DNA from: Soonwooa buanensis
GTDB lineage: Bacteria; Bacteroidota; Bacteroidia; Flavobacteriales; Weeksellaceae
Length of the DNA: 64,000 bases
NCBI RefSeq assembly: GCF_900167905.1
Contig: NZ_FUYZ01000012.1
Span: 50,788-114,787 of the forward strand
Reading direction: 5' to 3'
Shown one piece after another: positions 25,443 to 34,627 of this stretch (its first letter is position 1; the number at the start of each line of letters is the position of its first letter). The notes below the pieces were generated by a model. That model searched no databases, was not told the DNA's origin, and worked only from the letters and a program-made list of their open reading frames with translations. Made by a program: the position numbers and the translations under genes.

Positions 25443-25898
25443 TTATTCTTGTGAAACTTCGATTCGATAAATTTTTACATCGGTTATCGGATCTTGAGTA
25501 TCTATTAATTTTAAAATTTGATTTCCTTTTTTATAATGTTTAACCATTCCGTCTGCGGTTTGTTCTTGAAGAACTGGCTGGAATTTTAGTTCAGAAATTA
25601 ATTTAAAATAATTGTCAAAAAAAACTTTGCTTTCAAAACTATAAGTAATTTTGGAAGTAGCATTATTGTTTTTTGCAATTTCCTTTGCTAGCGAAGCGTT
25701 TTCGTCACTGTAATTGATGACTTTAACTTTACTAGATTCTATTTTATCAAAACCTATGAACTTGTATTTCGTCATTTCCTTTTGAAAATTATCTTCATCC
25801 ATCGAATTTAGCTTGGACAAATCTTCTATCGAGAAAAGTTGTGCAGAAACTAAGCTTCCGAAAATAATTGTGAAAACAAATGCGAAAACGAATTTCAT
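25443..25898 (-). CDS. Exported hypothetical protein
   Basis: A 151-aa protein with an N-terminal signal peptide (FAFVFTIIFGSLVSAQ, residues 4-19). The mature part is mixed alpha/beta, with SIEDLSKLNSMDEDNFQKEM at the start and a Lys/Glu-rich remainder. I recognise no family or catalytic motif. It lies 3 bp downstream of purK on the same strand, so it is probably carried on the purK transcript, without evident functional link. Confidence 0.72.
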   Translation of the reverse strand: MKFVFAFVFTIIFGSLVSAQLFSIEDLSKLNSMDEDNFQKEMTKYKFIGFDKIESSKVKVINYSDENASLAKEIAKNNNATSKITYSFESKVFFDNYFKLISELKFQPVLQEQTADGMVKHYKKGNQILKLIDTQDPITDVKIYRIEVSQE

Positions 25899-25901
25899 AA
25901 T

Positions 25902-27011
25902 TTAAGATTTAACGATAACCTTAGATTTAATGCTAATTAATTTATCCATCAGCTCTTCGCGAGAATCTGCGAGAACGTTAATGTGTCCCATTTTTCGGCC
26001 AGGCTTGGTCTCGGTTTTTCCGTAAAGATGAACATAGGTTTTGGGCATTTTCATAACTTCATCAAGACCGTCGTAGATTACTTTTCCCGAAAATTCGTCC
26101 GCTCCCACCAAGTTTAACATGCCACTAAAAGTGAAAGCCTCTGTATCTGCTAAAGGCGAATTTGTCACCACGCGATACATCTGTTCAAACTGAGAATTGG
26201 CGTTACCTTCTTGACTTTGATGTCCCGAATTGTGCAATCTCGGTGCGGTTTCGTTAACCCAAACTTTTCCATTTTTATCTAAAAATAATTCGATGGCAAA
26301 AAGTCCTGGAGATTCTACAACTTCCAAAAATTTGTTAGTAATCTTTTCTATCTGTTGCGCTACATCGTCGCTAATATTGGTTGGGCAAATATTAAAATCC
26401 AGAAGATTTAATTTGGGATCTGCAACCATTTCTGTTACGGGAAAAGTTTTGGTTTCGCCACGTTCATTTTTAGCAACGATAACCGATAATTCTTTATCGA
26501 TATCAACTAATTTTTCTAAAACCGAATCTTCTACCCAAAGCTTTTTAAGATCGTCCGCATCTTTGATAACTTGTACGCCTTTACCATCATAACCGCCCGT
26601 ATTAAGCTTCTGAACAAACGGAAATTCTATTTTGATTTCTTCGGAAGAACCGTCCATAATTTCAAAATCTGGACTCGGGATATCATTCTCTTTATAGAAC
26701 TCTTTTTGAAGAATTTTTTGTTGAATGGTTTTAACAATTTTAGAATTAGGAACCACTTTAACACCTTGATTTTCTAGTTCTGCCAAAGCATCCGCATTAA
26801 CATGCTCGATCTCAATAGTTACAACATCTTTATCTTTTCCAAAATCTAAAACCGTTTGATAATCTTTAAAATTGCCTTGCGTGAAATAAGAAATATTGTG
26901 ACAAGGTGCATCGGAAGCGGGATCAATCGTATAAAATTCATCATCATACTTTAGTGCGTTTTGGATAAACATTCGACCTAATTGTCCACCACCTAGAATT
27001 CCGATTTTCAT
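25902..27011 (-). CDS. purK: N5-carboxyaminoimidazole ribonucleotide synthase PurK
   Basis: ATP-grasp enzyme of 369 aa that carboxylates AIR to N5-CAIR using bicarbonate and ATP; the product goes to PurE. The N-terminal KIGILGGGQLGRMFIQNA is the family start. The ATP-grasp core has FVQKLNTGGYDGKGVQVI (near 130-150), IDKELSVIVAKNERGE, and ELFLDKNGKVWVNETAPRLHNSGHQSQEG with the metal-binding Glu and Asn. Length is normal. The matching purE gene lies 16 kb upstream in the window, so the two are not an operon here. Confidence 0.97.
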   Translation of the reverse strand: MKIGILGGGQLGRMFIQNALKYDDEFYTIDPASDAPCHNISYFTQGNFKDYQTVLDFGKDKDVVTIEIEHVNADALAELENQGVKVVPNSKIVKTIQQKILQKEFYKENDIPSPDFEIMDGSSEEIKIEFPFVQKLNTGGYDGKGVQVIKDADDLKKLWVEDSVLEKLVDIDKELSVIVAKNERGETKTFPVTEMVADPKLNLLDFNICPTNISDDVAQQIEKITNKFLEVVESPGLFAIELFLDKNGKVWVNETAPRLHNSGHQSQEGNANSQFEQMYRVVTNSPLADTEAFTFSGMLNLVGADEFSGKVIYDGLDEVMKMPKTYVHLYGKTETKPGRKMGHINVLADSREELMDKLISIKSKVIVKS

Positions 27012-27048
27012 TTTTCTTTTACTTTTAAATTAGATTGATTTTAGAATT

Positions 27049-27381
27049 TTAAGCTTTTTTTACAAATTCAGATTTTAAAGCCATCGCGCCAAAACCATCA
27101 ATTTTGCAATCGATATTATGATCGCTGTCAGGTCTTAGTCTAATATTTTTAACTTTGGTGCCAGCTTTAACAGGCTTTGGCGCACCTTTAACAGGAAGAT
27201 CTTTAACCACAACTACAGAATCGCCGTCTTTCAATTCGTTACCGTTAGCGTCCAAAATTCTGCCTTCCAAGTCAATTTCTGCGGGATCCCACTCATGGAA
27301 ACATTGTGAGCAAGTCATTAGATTTCCGTTTTCGTAAGTATATTCTGATTGACATTTTGGACAGATGTGTGTTTCGCTCAT
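27049..27381 (-). CDS. YjdM/PhnA family zinc-ribbon protein
   Basis: Cytosolic 110-aa protein. It has an N-terminal zinc ribbon with two Cys pairs (CPKCQSEY at residues 7-10 and CSQCFHEW near 24-27), then the conserved YjdM/PhnA beta-domain [23 protein letters not shown] and [19 protein letters not shown]. The old name PhnA is misleading: YjdM proteins are not shown to hydrolyse phosphonates. Function unknown. It is monocistronic, 37 bp upstream of purK. Confidence 0.88.
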   Translation of the reverse strand: MSETHICPKCQSEYTYENGNLMTCSQCFHEWDPAEIDLEGRILDANGNELKDGDSVVVVKDLPVKGAPKPVKAGTKVKNIRLRPDSDHNIDCKIDGFGAMALKSEFVKKA

Positions 27382-27489
27382 GTTTAAAAAAATTTAGTAA
27401 TTAAGAATTTTAAAAATCATTTTTGGATTGATTTTCAACGTGTCACAAAAATAGCAATAAAAGCTCGAAAAAGCTATTCTTTCTGTACA

Positions 27490-27536
27490 AAACAAAAAAG
27501 TGACATCAGGCCAACCTAACATCACTTCTTTTTTTC
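27490..27536 (+). terminator. Orphan terminator-like hairpin
   Basis: AAGTGA (27498-27503) pairs with TCACTT (27522-27527). An inner AGG/CCT pairing and a plus-strand T run (27529-27535) follow. No plus-strand gene ends here; it lies between the divergent yjdM and AraC genes. It may end a short unseen RNA or belong to an old gene. Confidence 0.45.
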
Positions 27537-27650
27537 CAGCATTTGTATTTCTTGACAAAATTAATAACATCTTGCTTTTATAAAATTGTAAAAAAACGAC
27601 ATTTTGAGTAATTTTTTACAGATATTTGTAATCTAAATATTTAGGTTAAA

Positions 27651-28457
27651 ATGGCTATAAAGCTGTACATACCGCCACTTGAGCTTTCTCGTCACATCCA
27701 ATACATTTGGTCGGATGACTTATCGACACACAGTATTCCGCATGAGGTAAAAATCAGCAAATTCGCGGAAACCAATCCAAGAATGTATTTCTATAACCCT
27801 GGAGATCAATCGGAACTGAAAGACCAATTTGGAAAAACCTTACCAATCTGTCATCTAAAAGGGATTGACACCAAAAAATCATCGGCAATTATAGCTCCTA
27901 AATCTAGCATTATCGGGATTTGTTTTTTTCCATACGCATTACAAGATATTTTTGACATTTCTCCCAAAGAATTAATTGATTTACAAATTAATATTGATGA
28001 TCTAAAAGGACAAGAACTAACTGATGCGTTACTATTTTGTGAAACGACTGATGAACGATTAACTTGTATTTACACATTTTTTTACAAAAAAATTAACTCC
28101 AAAAAGAAAAATTTTCATCAGGCTATTGGACATTTAATTGGTCAAAATCTACTCGAACACAACACTTCATTGGATATTGCGGCTAAAGAAGTTAACCTGT
28201 CTAGACGCCAACTCGAACGTATTTTTCGTGCCCAAGTTGGGGTTAGTCCTAATAGATATCAATCTATCTTACGTTTTGAAAAAGCTTTGACTTTAATTAA
28301 AAATGAAGAAAGCTTAACAGGACTTTCGAGCATTTTGGAGTACGCCGATCAATCGCATTTTATTAAAGATTTTAAAAAATATAGCGACATGACGCCTTCT
28401 CAGTTTTTAAAATATAAAATTCCTGATTCTCATGATAATACCATGAGAGAAGCTTAA
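27651..28457 (+). CDS. AraC family transcriptional regulator
   Basis: Regulator of 268 aa. The N-terminal half (LYIPPLELSRHIQYIWSDDL, then FFPYALQDIFDISPKELI) fits the cupin-like ligand domain found in Bacteroidota AraC proteins. The C-terminal half (about 160-255) has two HTH motifs: SLDIAAKEVNLSRRQLERIFRAQVGVSPNRYQ and SLTGLSSILEYADQSHFIKDFKKYSDMTPSQFLKY. It is cytosolic and probably acts as an activator or repressor of unknown genes. It lies 93 bp upstream of the TauE/SafE gene, which has its own promoter, so control of that gene is possible but unproven. Confidence 0.9.
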   Translation: MAIKLYIPPLELSRHIQYIWSDDLSTHSIPHEVKISKFAETNPRMYFYNPGDQSELKDQFGKTLPICHLKGIDTKKSSAIIAPKSSIIGICFFPYALQDIFDISPKELIDLQINIDDLKGQELTDALLFCETTDERLTCIYTFFYKKINSKKKNFHQAIGHLIGQNLLEHNTSLDIAAKEVNLSRRQLERIFRAQVGVSPNRYQSILRFEKALTLIKNEESLTGLSSILEYADQSHFIKDFKKYSDMTPSQFLKYKIPDSHDNTMREA

Positions 28458-28514
28458 GTAAAAAGTGAAATCTTTATTCATCATTTTATTTTTCAATAAA
28501 AACTTCTAGGATTC

Positions 28515-28546
28515 TTTGCAGAAGCGACGCAATACAATTATATTTG
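28515..28546 (+). promoter_or_regulatory. TauE/SafE promoter, leaderless type
   Basis: TTTG (28515-28518), a 20-nt spacer and TATATTTG (28539-28546) form a complete Bacteroidota promoter. The ATG follows after only 4 nt (CGAT), so the mRNA probably has no leader. Confidence 0.65.
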
Positions 28547-28550
28547 CGAT

Positions 28551-29381
28551 ATGACGGAAATCATCATTTTATTCCTAGGTGCAGTCTCAGCAGGACTATT
28601 AGGCTCACTAACGGGACTAGGCGGCGGCGTCATCATTATCCCGCTTTTAACATTAGGCTTCGGCGTCCCAATGCATTATGCCATCGGCGCATCTCTTATC
28701 TCGGTTATCGGCACATCTTCAGGCTCGGCGGTAGCTTTTGTAAAAGAAGGTTTTACCAATATGCGAATTGGGATGTTTTTAGAAATTGCAACAACTGCGG
28801 GCGCTATTTTGGGAGCTTTGGTTTCGGGGATGTTAAATCCTAACACCATCGGGATTATCTTCGCCAGTATTTTAATTCTAACTGTAATTTTAAATTTAAA
28901 AGGAAAACCTGATCATCAGGAAACTTTAATAAAAGGAAGTCTCGAGGACAAACTAAAACTTTATGGGACTTTCCCAGACAAAGGCGTTATCAAAAACTAT
29001 TCGGCGAGAAACACAGTTCCTGGATTTTTGATGATGGTTTTTGCAGGTGCAATGTCTGGTTTACTTGGTATCGGATCGGGTGCACTAAAGGTTTTGGCCA
29101 TGGATAATATGATGAAATTACCTTTCAAAGTTTCGACGACGACTAGTAATTTTATGATTGGTGTAACGGCGGTTGCTGGTGCGTTGATTTATTTTCAGCG
29201 AGGTGAAATTATCCCTGTAATTGTTGCGCCAGTATTAATTGGCGTTGTTGTGGGAAGTCTTATCGGCGCTAAAACTTTGATGGTTTCTAAAACTAAAAAA
29301 CTAAAAACTTTCTTCGCGATTGTTATTACAATTTTGTCGATTTATATGATGTATAACGGTCTAACCAACAATTTTAAATAA
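28551..29381 (+). CDS. TauE/SafE family anion exporter
   Basis: Inner-membrane protein of 276 aa with eight predicted helices in two pseudo-repeats. The first repeat opens with GLLGSLTGLGGGVIIIPLLTLGFGVP and the second with AGAMSGLLGIGSGALKVLAMD, the glycine-rich signatures of the TauE/SafE family. Members export sulfite, sulfoacetate or other anions. The substrate is unknown. DUF1634 follows 6 bp downstream, a pairing often seen for this family. It is probably transcribed from the leaderless promoter just upstream. Confidence 0.92.
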   Translation: MTEIIILFLGAVSAGLLGSLTGLGGGVIIIPLLTLGFGVPMHYAIGASLISVIGTSSGSAVAFVKEGFTNMRIGMFLEIATTAGAILGALVSGMLNPNTIGIIFASILILTVILNLKGKPDHQETLIKGSLEDKLKLYGTFPDKGVIKNYSARNTVPGFLMMVFAGAMSGLLGIGSGALKVLAMDNMMKLPFKVSTTTSNFMIGVTAVAGALIYFQRGEIIPVIVAPVLIGVVVGSLIGAKTLMVSKTKKLKTFFAIVITILSIYMMYNGLTNNFK

Positions 29382-29387
29382 CGACAA

Positions 29388-29765
29388 ATGAGAAAGGAAT
29401 TCACAGATTTGGACCTTAACCGCTCGGTAGGAAATCTTCTTCGTCTGGGCGTTATTTTGTCAGTAACAACCTCATTAGTTGGTTTTATTAAGCTTTATCT
29501 TGAAGGTTTTGAAATGCCAAAAAACTACGATCAACTTGGTATTCCTAGTGAAAATGTATGGCAAAGCTTTTGGAATTCGCTTAAGCATTTTGAAGGCATG
29601 GGCATTATCCAATTAGGGATTTTACTATTGATTCTCACACCGTTAATGCGAATTATCTTTGCGCTAATCGGTTATCTAAAAGAGAAAGATTACACATATG
29701 TTGTAATTTCTTTAATCGTTTTGGGAATTATGTTTGTAAGTTTTATCAGTGGCTATGCACATTAA
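29388..29765 (+). CDS. DUF1634 membrane protein
   Basis: A 125-aa membrane protein with three helices (about 18-37, 68-90 and 100-120). The pattern DLNRSVGNLLRLGVILSVTTSLVGFIKLY and QLGILLLILTPLMRIIFALIGYLKEKDYTYVVISLIVL matches DUF1634. It follows the TauE/SafE gene by 6 bp, and the two families usually co-occur, suggesting an accessory subunit. Its stop codon directly abuts that of the convergent VOC gene. Confidence 0.9.
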   Translation: MRKEFTDLDLNRSVGNLLRLGVILSVTTSLVGFIKLYLEGFEMPKNYDQLGIPSENVWQSFWNSLKHFEGMGIIQLGILLLILTPLMRIIFALIGYLKEKDYTYVVISLIVLGIMFVSFISGYAH

Positions 29766-30143
29766 TTATTTTTCATAAAACTCCAATGGCAGTCCATCTG
29801 GATCTTGTGTAAAAAAGAATTTCTTCTCGGTAAATTCATCAATTCTGATGTCCTCACAGACTAAAGATTTTGAAATAAATTCTTGCCTTTTTTGCTCGAC
29901 ATCTTCAACCGAAAAAGCTAAATGTCGTAGTCCACATGCTTCTGGTTGAGATATTCTTTTGGGTGGATTCGGGAACGAAAAAAGCTCGATAACATAATGA
30001 TTATCAATTGCTAAATCTAATTTGTAAGATTGTCTTTCTTCACGATAAACTTCACGGATAATATTTAAACCTAAAATTTCAGTATAAAATTTTTTCGAAA
30101 CCTCATAATCAGAACAAATTATTGCGATGTGGTGGATTTTCAT
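29766..30143 (-). CDS. VOC family protein (glyoxalase-like)
   Basis: Cytosolic 125-aa protein with one vicinal-oxygen-chelate domain in two beta-alpha-beta-beta-beta modules. It begins KIHHIAIICSDYEVSKKFYTEILGLNI. Metal-site residues are His5 (IHHIAI), Glu52 near YVIELFSFP, His73 (LRHLAFSVED) and the final Glu in PLEFYE. It resembles the YaeR/glyoxalase-like subgroup. The substrate is unknown. It is a single gene with the stop touching that of DUF1634. Confidence 0.88.
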   Translation of the reverse strand: MKIHHIAIICSDYEVSKKFYTEILGLNIIREVYREERQSYKLDLAIDNHYVIELFSFPNPPKRISQPEACGLRHLAFSVEDVEQKRQEFISKSLVCEDIRIDEFTEKKFFFTQDPDGLPLEFYEK

Positions 30144-30279
30144 AATGTTTTTTTAAAATTTAAAATTAGATTTTTTTGTTCAAAATTGATCTTTCCCTTC
30201 GTTTGAATTTGATTAAACCACAAAGTGACAAAAGTTCACAAAACTGATTGATTATTTTTTTCTAGCTTTTTTTAACATT

Positions 30280-30314
30280 AAAAAAAAATTGAGTAGAATC
30301 TTCACTCTACTCAA
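30280..30314 (-). terminator. Terminator after mvaD
   Basis: Perfect 9-bp stem TTGAGTAGA / TCTACTCAA (30289-30297 with 30306-30314). An A run at 30280-30288 gives U's on the minus strand, 28 bp after the mvaD stop. Confidence 0.88.
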
Positions 30315-30341
30315 CTTATAAAATTATTTCTTTATTAAAAA

Positions 30342-31409
30342 TTAGAACCTCATCACATCTTTAACAACACCGCCTTTCTGCGTAAATGGCAATAATTCTT
30401 GGTTGATAAAGTTTTCAATTTTGTCTTGTTCAAGATGATTCGGGAACAAAAGATGAACATTCGCGCCAGCATCTAAAGTAAAAAACAACGGCAAACTTGT
30501 AATTCTTCTGAACTCCCAAATTTTATTGATCACTTCTAAAGTACCTGTTTTCATCAAAATAAAAGCAGGATCACTCATCATCATCATCGCATGAAGAGTC
30601 AAAGCTTCGTGTTCTGTCAATTTGATAAAACCATCCAAATCGCCAGTCGCTAGAACCGTTTTTAGCTTTTCAAAATTCTCATGAGCTTCTTGAAAACGTC
30701 TTTCTGCATAAGGATTTGTGTTCATCAATCCATGGCCAACAGTAGAAGAAACGCTTTTTTCACCTTCATGAATCAACAAAACCCAATCATTAAAGTTTTT
30801 GAAAATCGGGTGAATTTCGTCATTCGGATAAGGAACCGCAAACAAGTCCGAACTTTCTGCAACTTCCTTGGTTTTTCCCCAAACAATTAGACCGTTGTAA
30901 AGACTTCTACAAGCACTTCCACTTCCTAATCTCGCTAAAAAACTAGCTTTTTGAATATCTAAGTTGCTGATTGTTGGTTGGTGGTTTTCCGTCGAAAATT
31001 TTTCGTCCAAAGCCATTAGACATTTTGCAATCGCGCCAAAACCAGAAGCCGAACTTGCAATACCAGAACTGTGAGGAAAAGTATTTTCAGTTTTAATAAT
31101 GAACTTACCTTTCAGAATCCAAGGTAAATACTTTTCAATATTTTTAAAATATTTTTCAATTTTTTCAGCGAATTTTTTTTCTTCACTTCCTGCAAGAAAT
31201 GTTTGAACCGAAAACTCTTCGTTCGTTAAAAATTCCATTGTTGTATTGGTTTTACAGTTGTTAAGCGTATAACTAATACTTGGATTCGCTGGAATCTGAT
31301 TTTCGTATTTTCCCCAATATTTAATAATCGCAATATTCGATGGACAAGATTCTGTCACCGTTTGATTACTAATATTAAAGTCTTTATTTCCTAAAAATTG
31401 ATTTTCCAT
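30342..31409 (-). CDS. mvaD: Diphosphomevalonate decarboxylase
   Basis: GHMP-kinase-fold enzyme of 355 aa that makes isopentenyl diphosphate in the mevalonate pathway used by flavobacteria. Key motifs are ESCPSNIAIIKYWGKYENQIPANPSISYTLNN at the N-terminus, the phosphate loop FPHSSGIASSASGFGAIAKCL (near 112-132), LARLGSGSACRSLYNGLIVWG, and FFTLDAGANVHLL at the end. Length is somewhat above the usual 320-340 aa, with the extra in the N-terminal and middle loops. The 5' leader contains the hairpin array that separates it from the acyl-CoA synthetase gene. Confidence 0.93.
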   Translation of the reverse strand: MENQFLGNKDFNISNQTVTESCPSNIAIIKYWGKYENQIPANPSISYTLNNCKTNTTMEFLTNEEFSVQTFLAGSEEKKFAEKIEKYFKNIEKYLPWILKGKFIIKTENTFPHSSGIASSASGFGAIAKCLMALDEKFSTENHQPTISNLDIQKASFLARLGSGSACRSLYNGLIVWGKTKEVAESSDLFAVPYPNDEIHPIFKNFNDWVLLIHEGEKSVSSTVGHGLMNTNPYAERRFQEAHENFEKLKTVLATGDLDGFIKLTEHEALTLHAMMMMSDPAFILMKTGTLEVINKIWEFRRITSLPLFFTLDAGANVHLLFPNHLEQDKIENFINQELLPFTQKGGVVKDVMRF

Positions 31410-31413
31410 AGTT

Positions 31414-31800
31414 TTTTTTAGGACTGCGTCCTAGGTTATGATTATTTGTCCCTTAGGGATTATTGTGTAAATGTTTTATTTTCCTAGGACTTCCGTCCTA
31501 GGCTATGATAATTCATCCCTTCGGGATTTTATAACATATATCAAACATTCTATTCTTTATTAAATTGGCCCTTCGGGACTTCTTCGAAAATAAATTTACC
31601 TTATATTCATAGGATTACATCCTATTCTGTACTAAATCGTCCCTTCGGGACTTCTTCGAAAATAAATTTACCTTATATTCATAGGATTACATCCTATTCT
31701 GTACTAAAACGTCCCTTCGGGACTTAATCGAAAATAAATTTACCTTATATTCATAGGATTACATCCTATTCTGTACTAAAACGTCCCTTCGGGACTTAAT
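31414..31800. repeat. 72-bp double-hairpin tandem array
   Basis: Three full 72-bp units (31569-31640, 31641-31712, 31713-31784) differ at only a few bases, and a partial fourth ends at 31800. Each unit holds two small palindromes, CCCTTCGGGA (31569, 31641, 31713, 31785) and TAGGAT-TAC-ATCCTA. Upstream lie older, diverged units with variants TAGGACTGCGTCCTA (31419), CCCTTAGGGA (31450), CCTAGGACTTCCGTCCTAGG (31483) and CCCTTCGGGA (31517). The array fills the whole gap between the fadD-type stop and the mvaD start. It looks like a REP-type element amplified in tandem. Confidence 0.9.
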
Positions 31801-31806
31801 TTTCAA

Positions 31807-33573
31807 TTAATGACCTTTGTACATTTCATCGATAAGATCAGCAAATTTTTCTACAACCACTTTACGACGAACTTTCAAAGTTGGTGTCATTTCACCTAAA
31901 TCCATTTGGAAATCTCGTGGTAACAAACTTATTTTTTTAATCTTTTCGTAAGATGCTAAATCTTTTTGAAGTTCATTTATTTTTTGATTATAAAACTCCA
32001 CAACTATCGGATTTTTAATTAAATCCTCATGAGATTGATACGTAATATTTTCTTGTTTTGCTTTTTCTTCCAAAGTTTCAAAATTCGGAACAATTAAAGC
32101 GGTTACATAAGATCGACCTTCTGCAATAAGAACCGCTTGTTGTACAAAAGCATCGTTGGTCAAAAGATTCTCCGTCGCTTGTGGCGAAATATACTTGCCA
32201 TTCGAGGTTTTCATCAAATCTTTGATACGATCAGTAATTGTCAAATTTCCTTCTGCGTCAATCGTTCCGCAATCTCCCGTTCGGAACCAACCATCTTCGG
32301 TAAAGACTTTCGCCGTTTCTTCAGGACGATTGTAGTAACCTTTCATGATGCCGTTTCCTTTTGCAAGAATCTCTTCGTCATCACCAATTTTAATTTCAAC
32401 GCCAGGTAATGTACGACCAGTTGTCCCAAACTTATATTTAGTTAAAGGATAAAGCGCCAAAGTTGCTGTCGTTTCAGTTAGTCCGTAGCCAACTGTCAAA
32501 TGAATGCCCATCGCATCAAAAAACTTTGCAATCTCAGGAGAAATTGAAGCACCACCACAAGGCATAAACCACAATCTACCGCCTAACTGTCCTTTTATCT
32601 TTTTGAAAACTAAAGTGTTGGCAAGATTATATTTTAAACTCAATCCCAATGGAATTGATTTTTCTTGTCGTTTTAATTCGTGATATTGAGAACCAACACC
32701 CAAAGCCCAATTAAAAATCTTTTGTTTAGTAGGTGAAGAACTCTGAATCGTTTCTTGAATTTTAATATAAATCTTCTGATAAAATCTCGGAACCGAACAC
32801 ATCATCGTTGGTTGCACAATCGGCAATTCTTCCGCAATGGCTTTTGTATTCGTCAAAAACGAAACTTTTGCACCGCCAGACATTGCTAATAAAGTCCAAC
32901 TTCTTTCGAAAACGTGGGTTAATGGTAAAAATGCAAAAGAATGTTCGTCTTCAAAGTTTTTAAATTTAAAAAATTCAAAATGTGCATCAAAGGCTTTCAC
33001 AAAATTCCCATGCATCAACATCACGCCTTTTGGCGTTCCTGTCGTACCAGAAGTATAAATAATGGTCGCCAAATCATCTTCTTGCATATCCAAAATCTCC
33101 AAGTTTTCGCTTGCAGGTTTTATGAATTTTTGAAGATGAACACTTTGGTCGTGGATAATTCTTTCGTAAGTTTTGGTAACAATAATCTTTTCAAGACTTG
33201 GACATTCTTCCAACAAAGCAATCGCGTTGTCGTAATGCTCTTTGTTACCAGTCAAGATAATTTTTGCACCCGAATCTAAGATAACATGTTTCGCTTGATC
33301 TTTAGTATTGGTCGAATATATCGGCACCGTCACCGCACCAATCGCCAAAGTCGCCAAGTCCATCGTGATCCACTCCGCAGAATTGTCAGAATAGATCGCA
33401 ACACGGTCACCTTTTTGTATGCCGGCTTCCTTCAATGCATTTGCGGTTTTGAAAACCACCGTCTTCAATTTTCTCCAATTAAGATGCGACCATCCTGCTC
33501 CACTTTTGAAACCGATAGCCTGCTTTAGAGGATAATTTTGTGCATTGGTTATCAGGAAATTTGCAATATTCAT
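31807..33573 (-). CDS. Long-chain acyl-CoA synthetase (AMP-binding)
   Basis: Cytosolic or membrane-associated ligase of 588 aa that activates fatty acids to acyl-CoA via acyl-AMP. The adenylate-forming motifs are present: TIIYTSGTTGTPKGVMLMHGN (P-loop, near 170), GYGLTETTATLAL (near 375), DGWFRTGDCGTID and TDRIKDLMKTSNGKYISPQ. The LAFLPLTHVFERSW segment is typical of long-chain FACL enzymes. Start and previous stop overlap (TAATG), so it is coupled to the upstream epimerase gene. The hairpin array starts 6 bp after the stop and would lie in its 3' region. Confidence 0.94.
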   Translation of the reverse strand: MNIANFLITNAQNYPLKQAIGFKSGAGWSHLNWRKLKTVVFKTANALKEAGIQKGDRVAIYSDNSAEWITMDLATLAIGAVTVPIYSTNTKDQAKHVILDSGAKIILTGNKEHYDNAIALLEECPSLEKIIVTKTYERIIHDQSVHLQKFIKPASENLEILDMQEDDLATIIYTSGTTGTPKGVMLMHGNFVKAFDAHFEFFKFKNFEDEHSFAFLPLTHVFERSWTLLAMSGGAKVSFLTNTKAIAEELPIVQPTMMCSVPRFYQKIYIKIQETIQSSSPTKQKIFNWALGVGSQYHELKRQEKSIPLGLSLKYNLANTLVFKKIKGQLGGRLWFMPCGGASISPEIAKFFDAMGIHLTVGYGLTETTATLALYPLTKYKFGTTGRTLPGVEIKIGDDEEILAKGNGIMKGYYNRPEETAKVFTEDGWFRTGDCGTIDAEGNLTITDRIKDLMKTSNGKYISPQATENLLTNDAFVQQAVLIAEGRSYVTALIVPNFETLEEKAKQENITYQSHEDLIKNPIVVEFYNQKINELQKDLASYEKIKKISLLPRDFQMDLGEMTPTLKVRRKVVVEKFADLIDEMYKGH

Positions 33574-34598
33574 TATTTATCTAGTATATAATTTTTCAAA
33601 TGAAAATCGAAGCTTTCCGAAACGGGCATAAAATCGAAATTCAATTGTTTTTTAATTTTTTGATTGCTGAGTTTGGACTCAGAAGTTATGGCTTCAATAT
33701 TAACTTTGTTCGCCATACGAAGACTCGGAATAAGCCAACCAAATATAGTATTAAGCGTTCTTCCGATATTTAAAACAGATTTAGAAATAATTTTGACAGG
33801 AGATTTACCAACAGCTGTTCTCACTTTGTTAGCGATGATTTCGTTTTTAATATTTTCAGAATTTAAAACAAATCTTTGATCAAATATATTAGAATCCATC
33901 AACTGAATACTAATTTTTGCCACATCACGAACGTCAACATAACCTGAAGATCCATCTGTCGAAAATCCTGATTTTGCAAGTTGCCCAAACATCTCACCAC
34001 TACTACTCGACCAATTGCCAGAACCAATGATAATCGACGGATTAACGATGACAACATTGAGACCTTCTGCGGCAGCACGCCAAATTTCCATTTCAGAGAA
34101 ATGTTTGGATTTAGCATAAGCTGAATGATCTAATTTAGAATTAAAATCACAAGTTTCGTCTTGTAATTTTTCATCATTAAAACCATCTAAAACGGCAACA
34201 GAACTTATAAAACAAAATTTTTCGACGCTAGAATCTTGCACAGCGTACAATAAATTCTTTGTGCCTTCGATATTGGTTTTGTACATCATGTCGCGATCTT
34301 TCGGGTGAAAGCTAACCTTTGCAGCACAATGGTAAATTTCGGAGACATTTTCAACAGCTTTTTCTAAAGAAAAAATATCGTCAAAATCAGTATTAATCCA
34401 TTCGATTTGGTTAAAATAAAAATCAGGCTGGTCTGTATAGAATTTATACGAATGCAGAACATCTTTCAAATCGCTATTTGGACGTTTGGTAGCACGAACT
34501 TTACGTCCTTGTTTCAGAAGTTCTAAAACAATGACGCGCCCCAAAATCCCCGTTGCACCAGTTACTAAAATGTATTTTTCCTGCGGATGTGCCTCCAA
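33573..34598 (-). CDS. NAD-dependent epimerase/dehydratase family protein
   Basis: Extended short-chain dehydrogenase of 341 aa. The NAD(P)-binding motif is VTGATGILGRVIVLELL (near residue 13), with the catalytic Ser-Tyr-Lys in CFISSVAVLDGF and SAYAKSKHFSEME (YxxxK near residue 160). It is related to dihydroflavonol-4-reductase-like and 3-beta-HSD-like proteins; the substrate is unknown. The start is TTG at 34598, as no ATG lies before the Rossmann motif. A -7 box TATCTTTG sits about 30 nt upstream. It is coupled with the acyl-CoA synthetase by a 1-nt overlap. Confidence 0.88.
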   Translation of the reverse strand: MEAHPQEKYILVTGATGILGRVIVLELLKQGRKVRATKRPNSDLKDVLHSYKFYTDQPDFYFNQIEWINTDFDDIFSLEKAVENVSEIYHCAAKVSFHPKDRDMMYKTNIEGTKNLLYAVQDSSVEKFCFISSVAVLDGFNDEKLQDETCDFNSKLDHSAYAKSKHFSEMEIWRAAAEGLNVVIVNPSIIIGSGNWSSSSGEMFGQLAKSGFSTDGSSGYVDVRDVAKISIQLMDSNIFDQRFVLNSENIKNEIIANKVRTAVGKSPVKIISKSVLNIGRTLNTIFGWLIPSLRMANKVNIEAITSESKLSNQKIKKQLNFDFMPVSESFDFHLKNYILDK

Positions 34599-34627
34599 GC
34601 TGTAGTTTTTATAAAATCAAGTCCCGA

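Noticed and set aside
31569..31800. 72-bp repeats as a CRISPR array
   Set aside because: The whole 72-bp unit is conserved, including the would-be spacer, so it is a tandem repeat and not repeat-spacer DNA.
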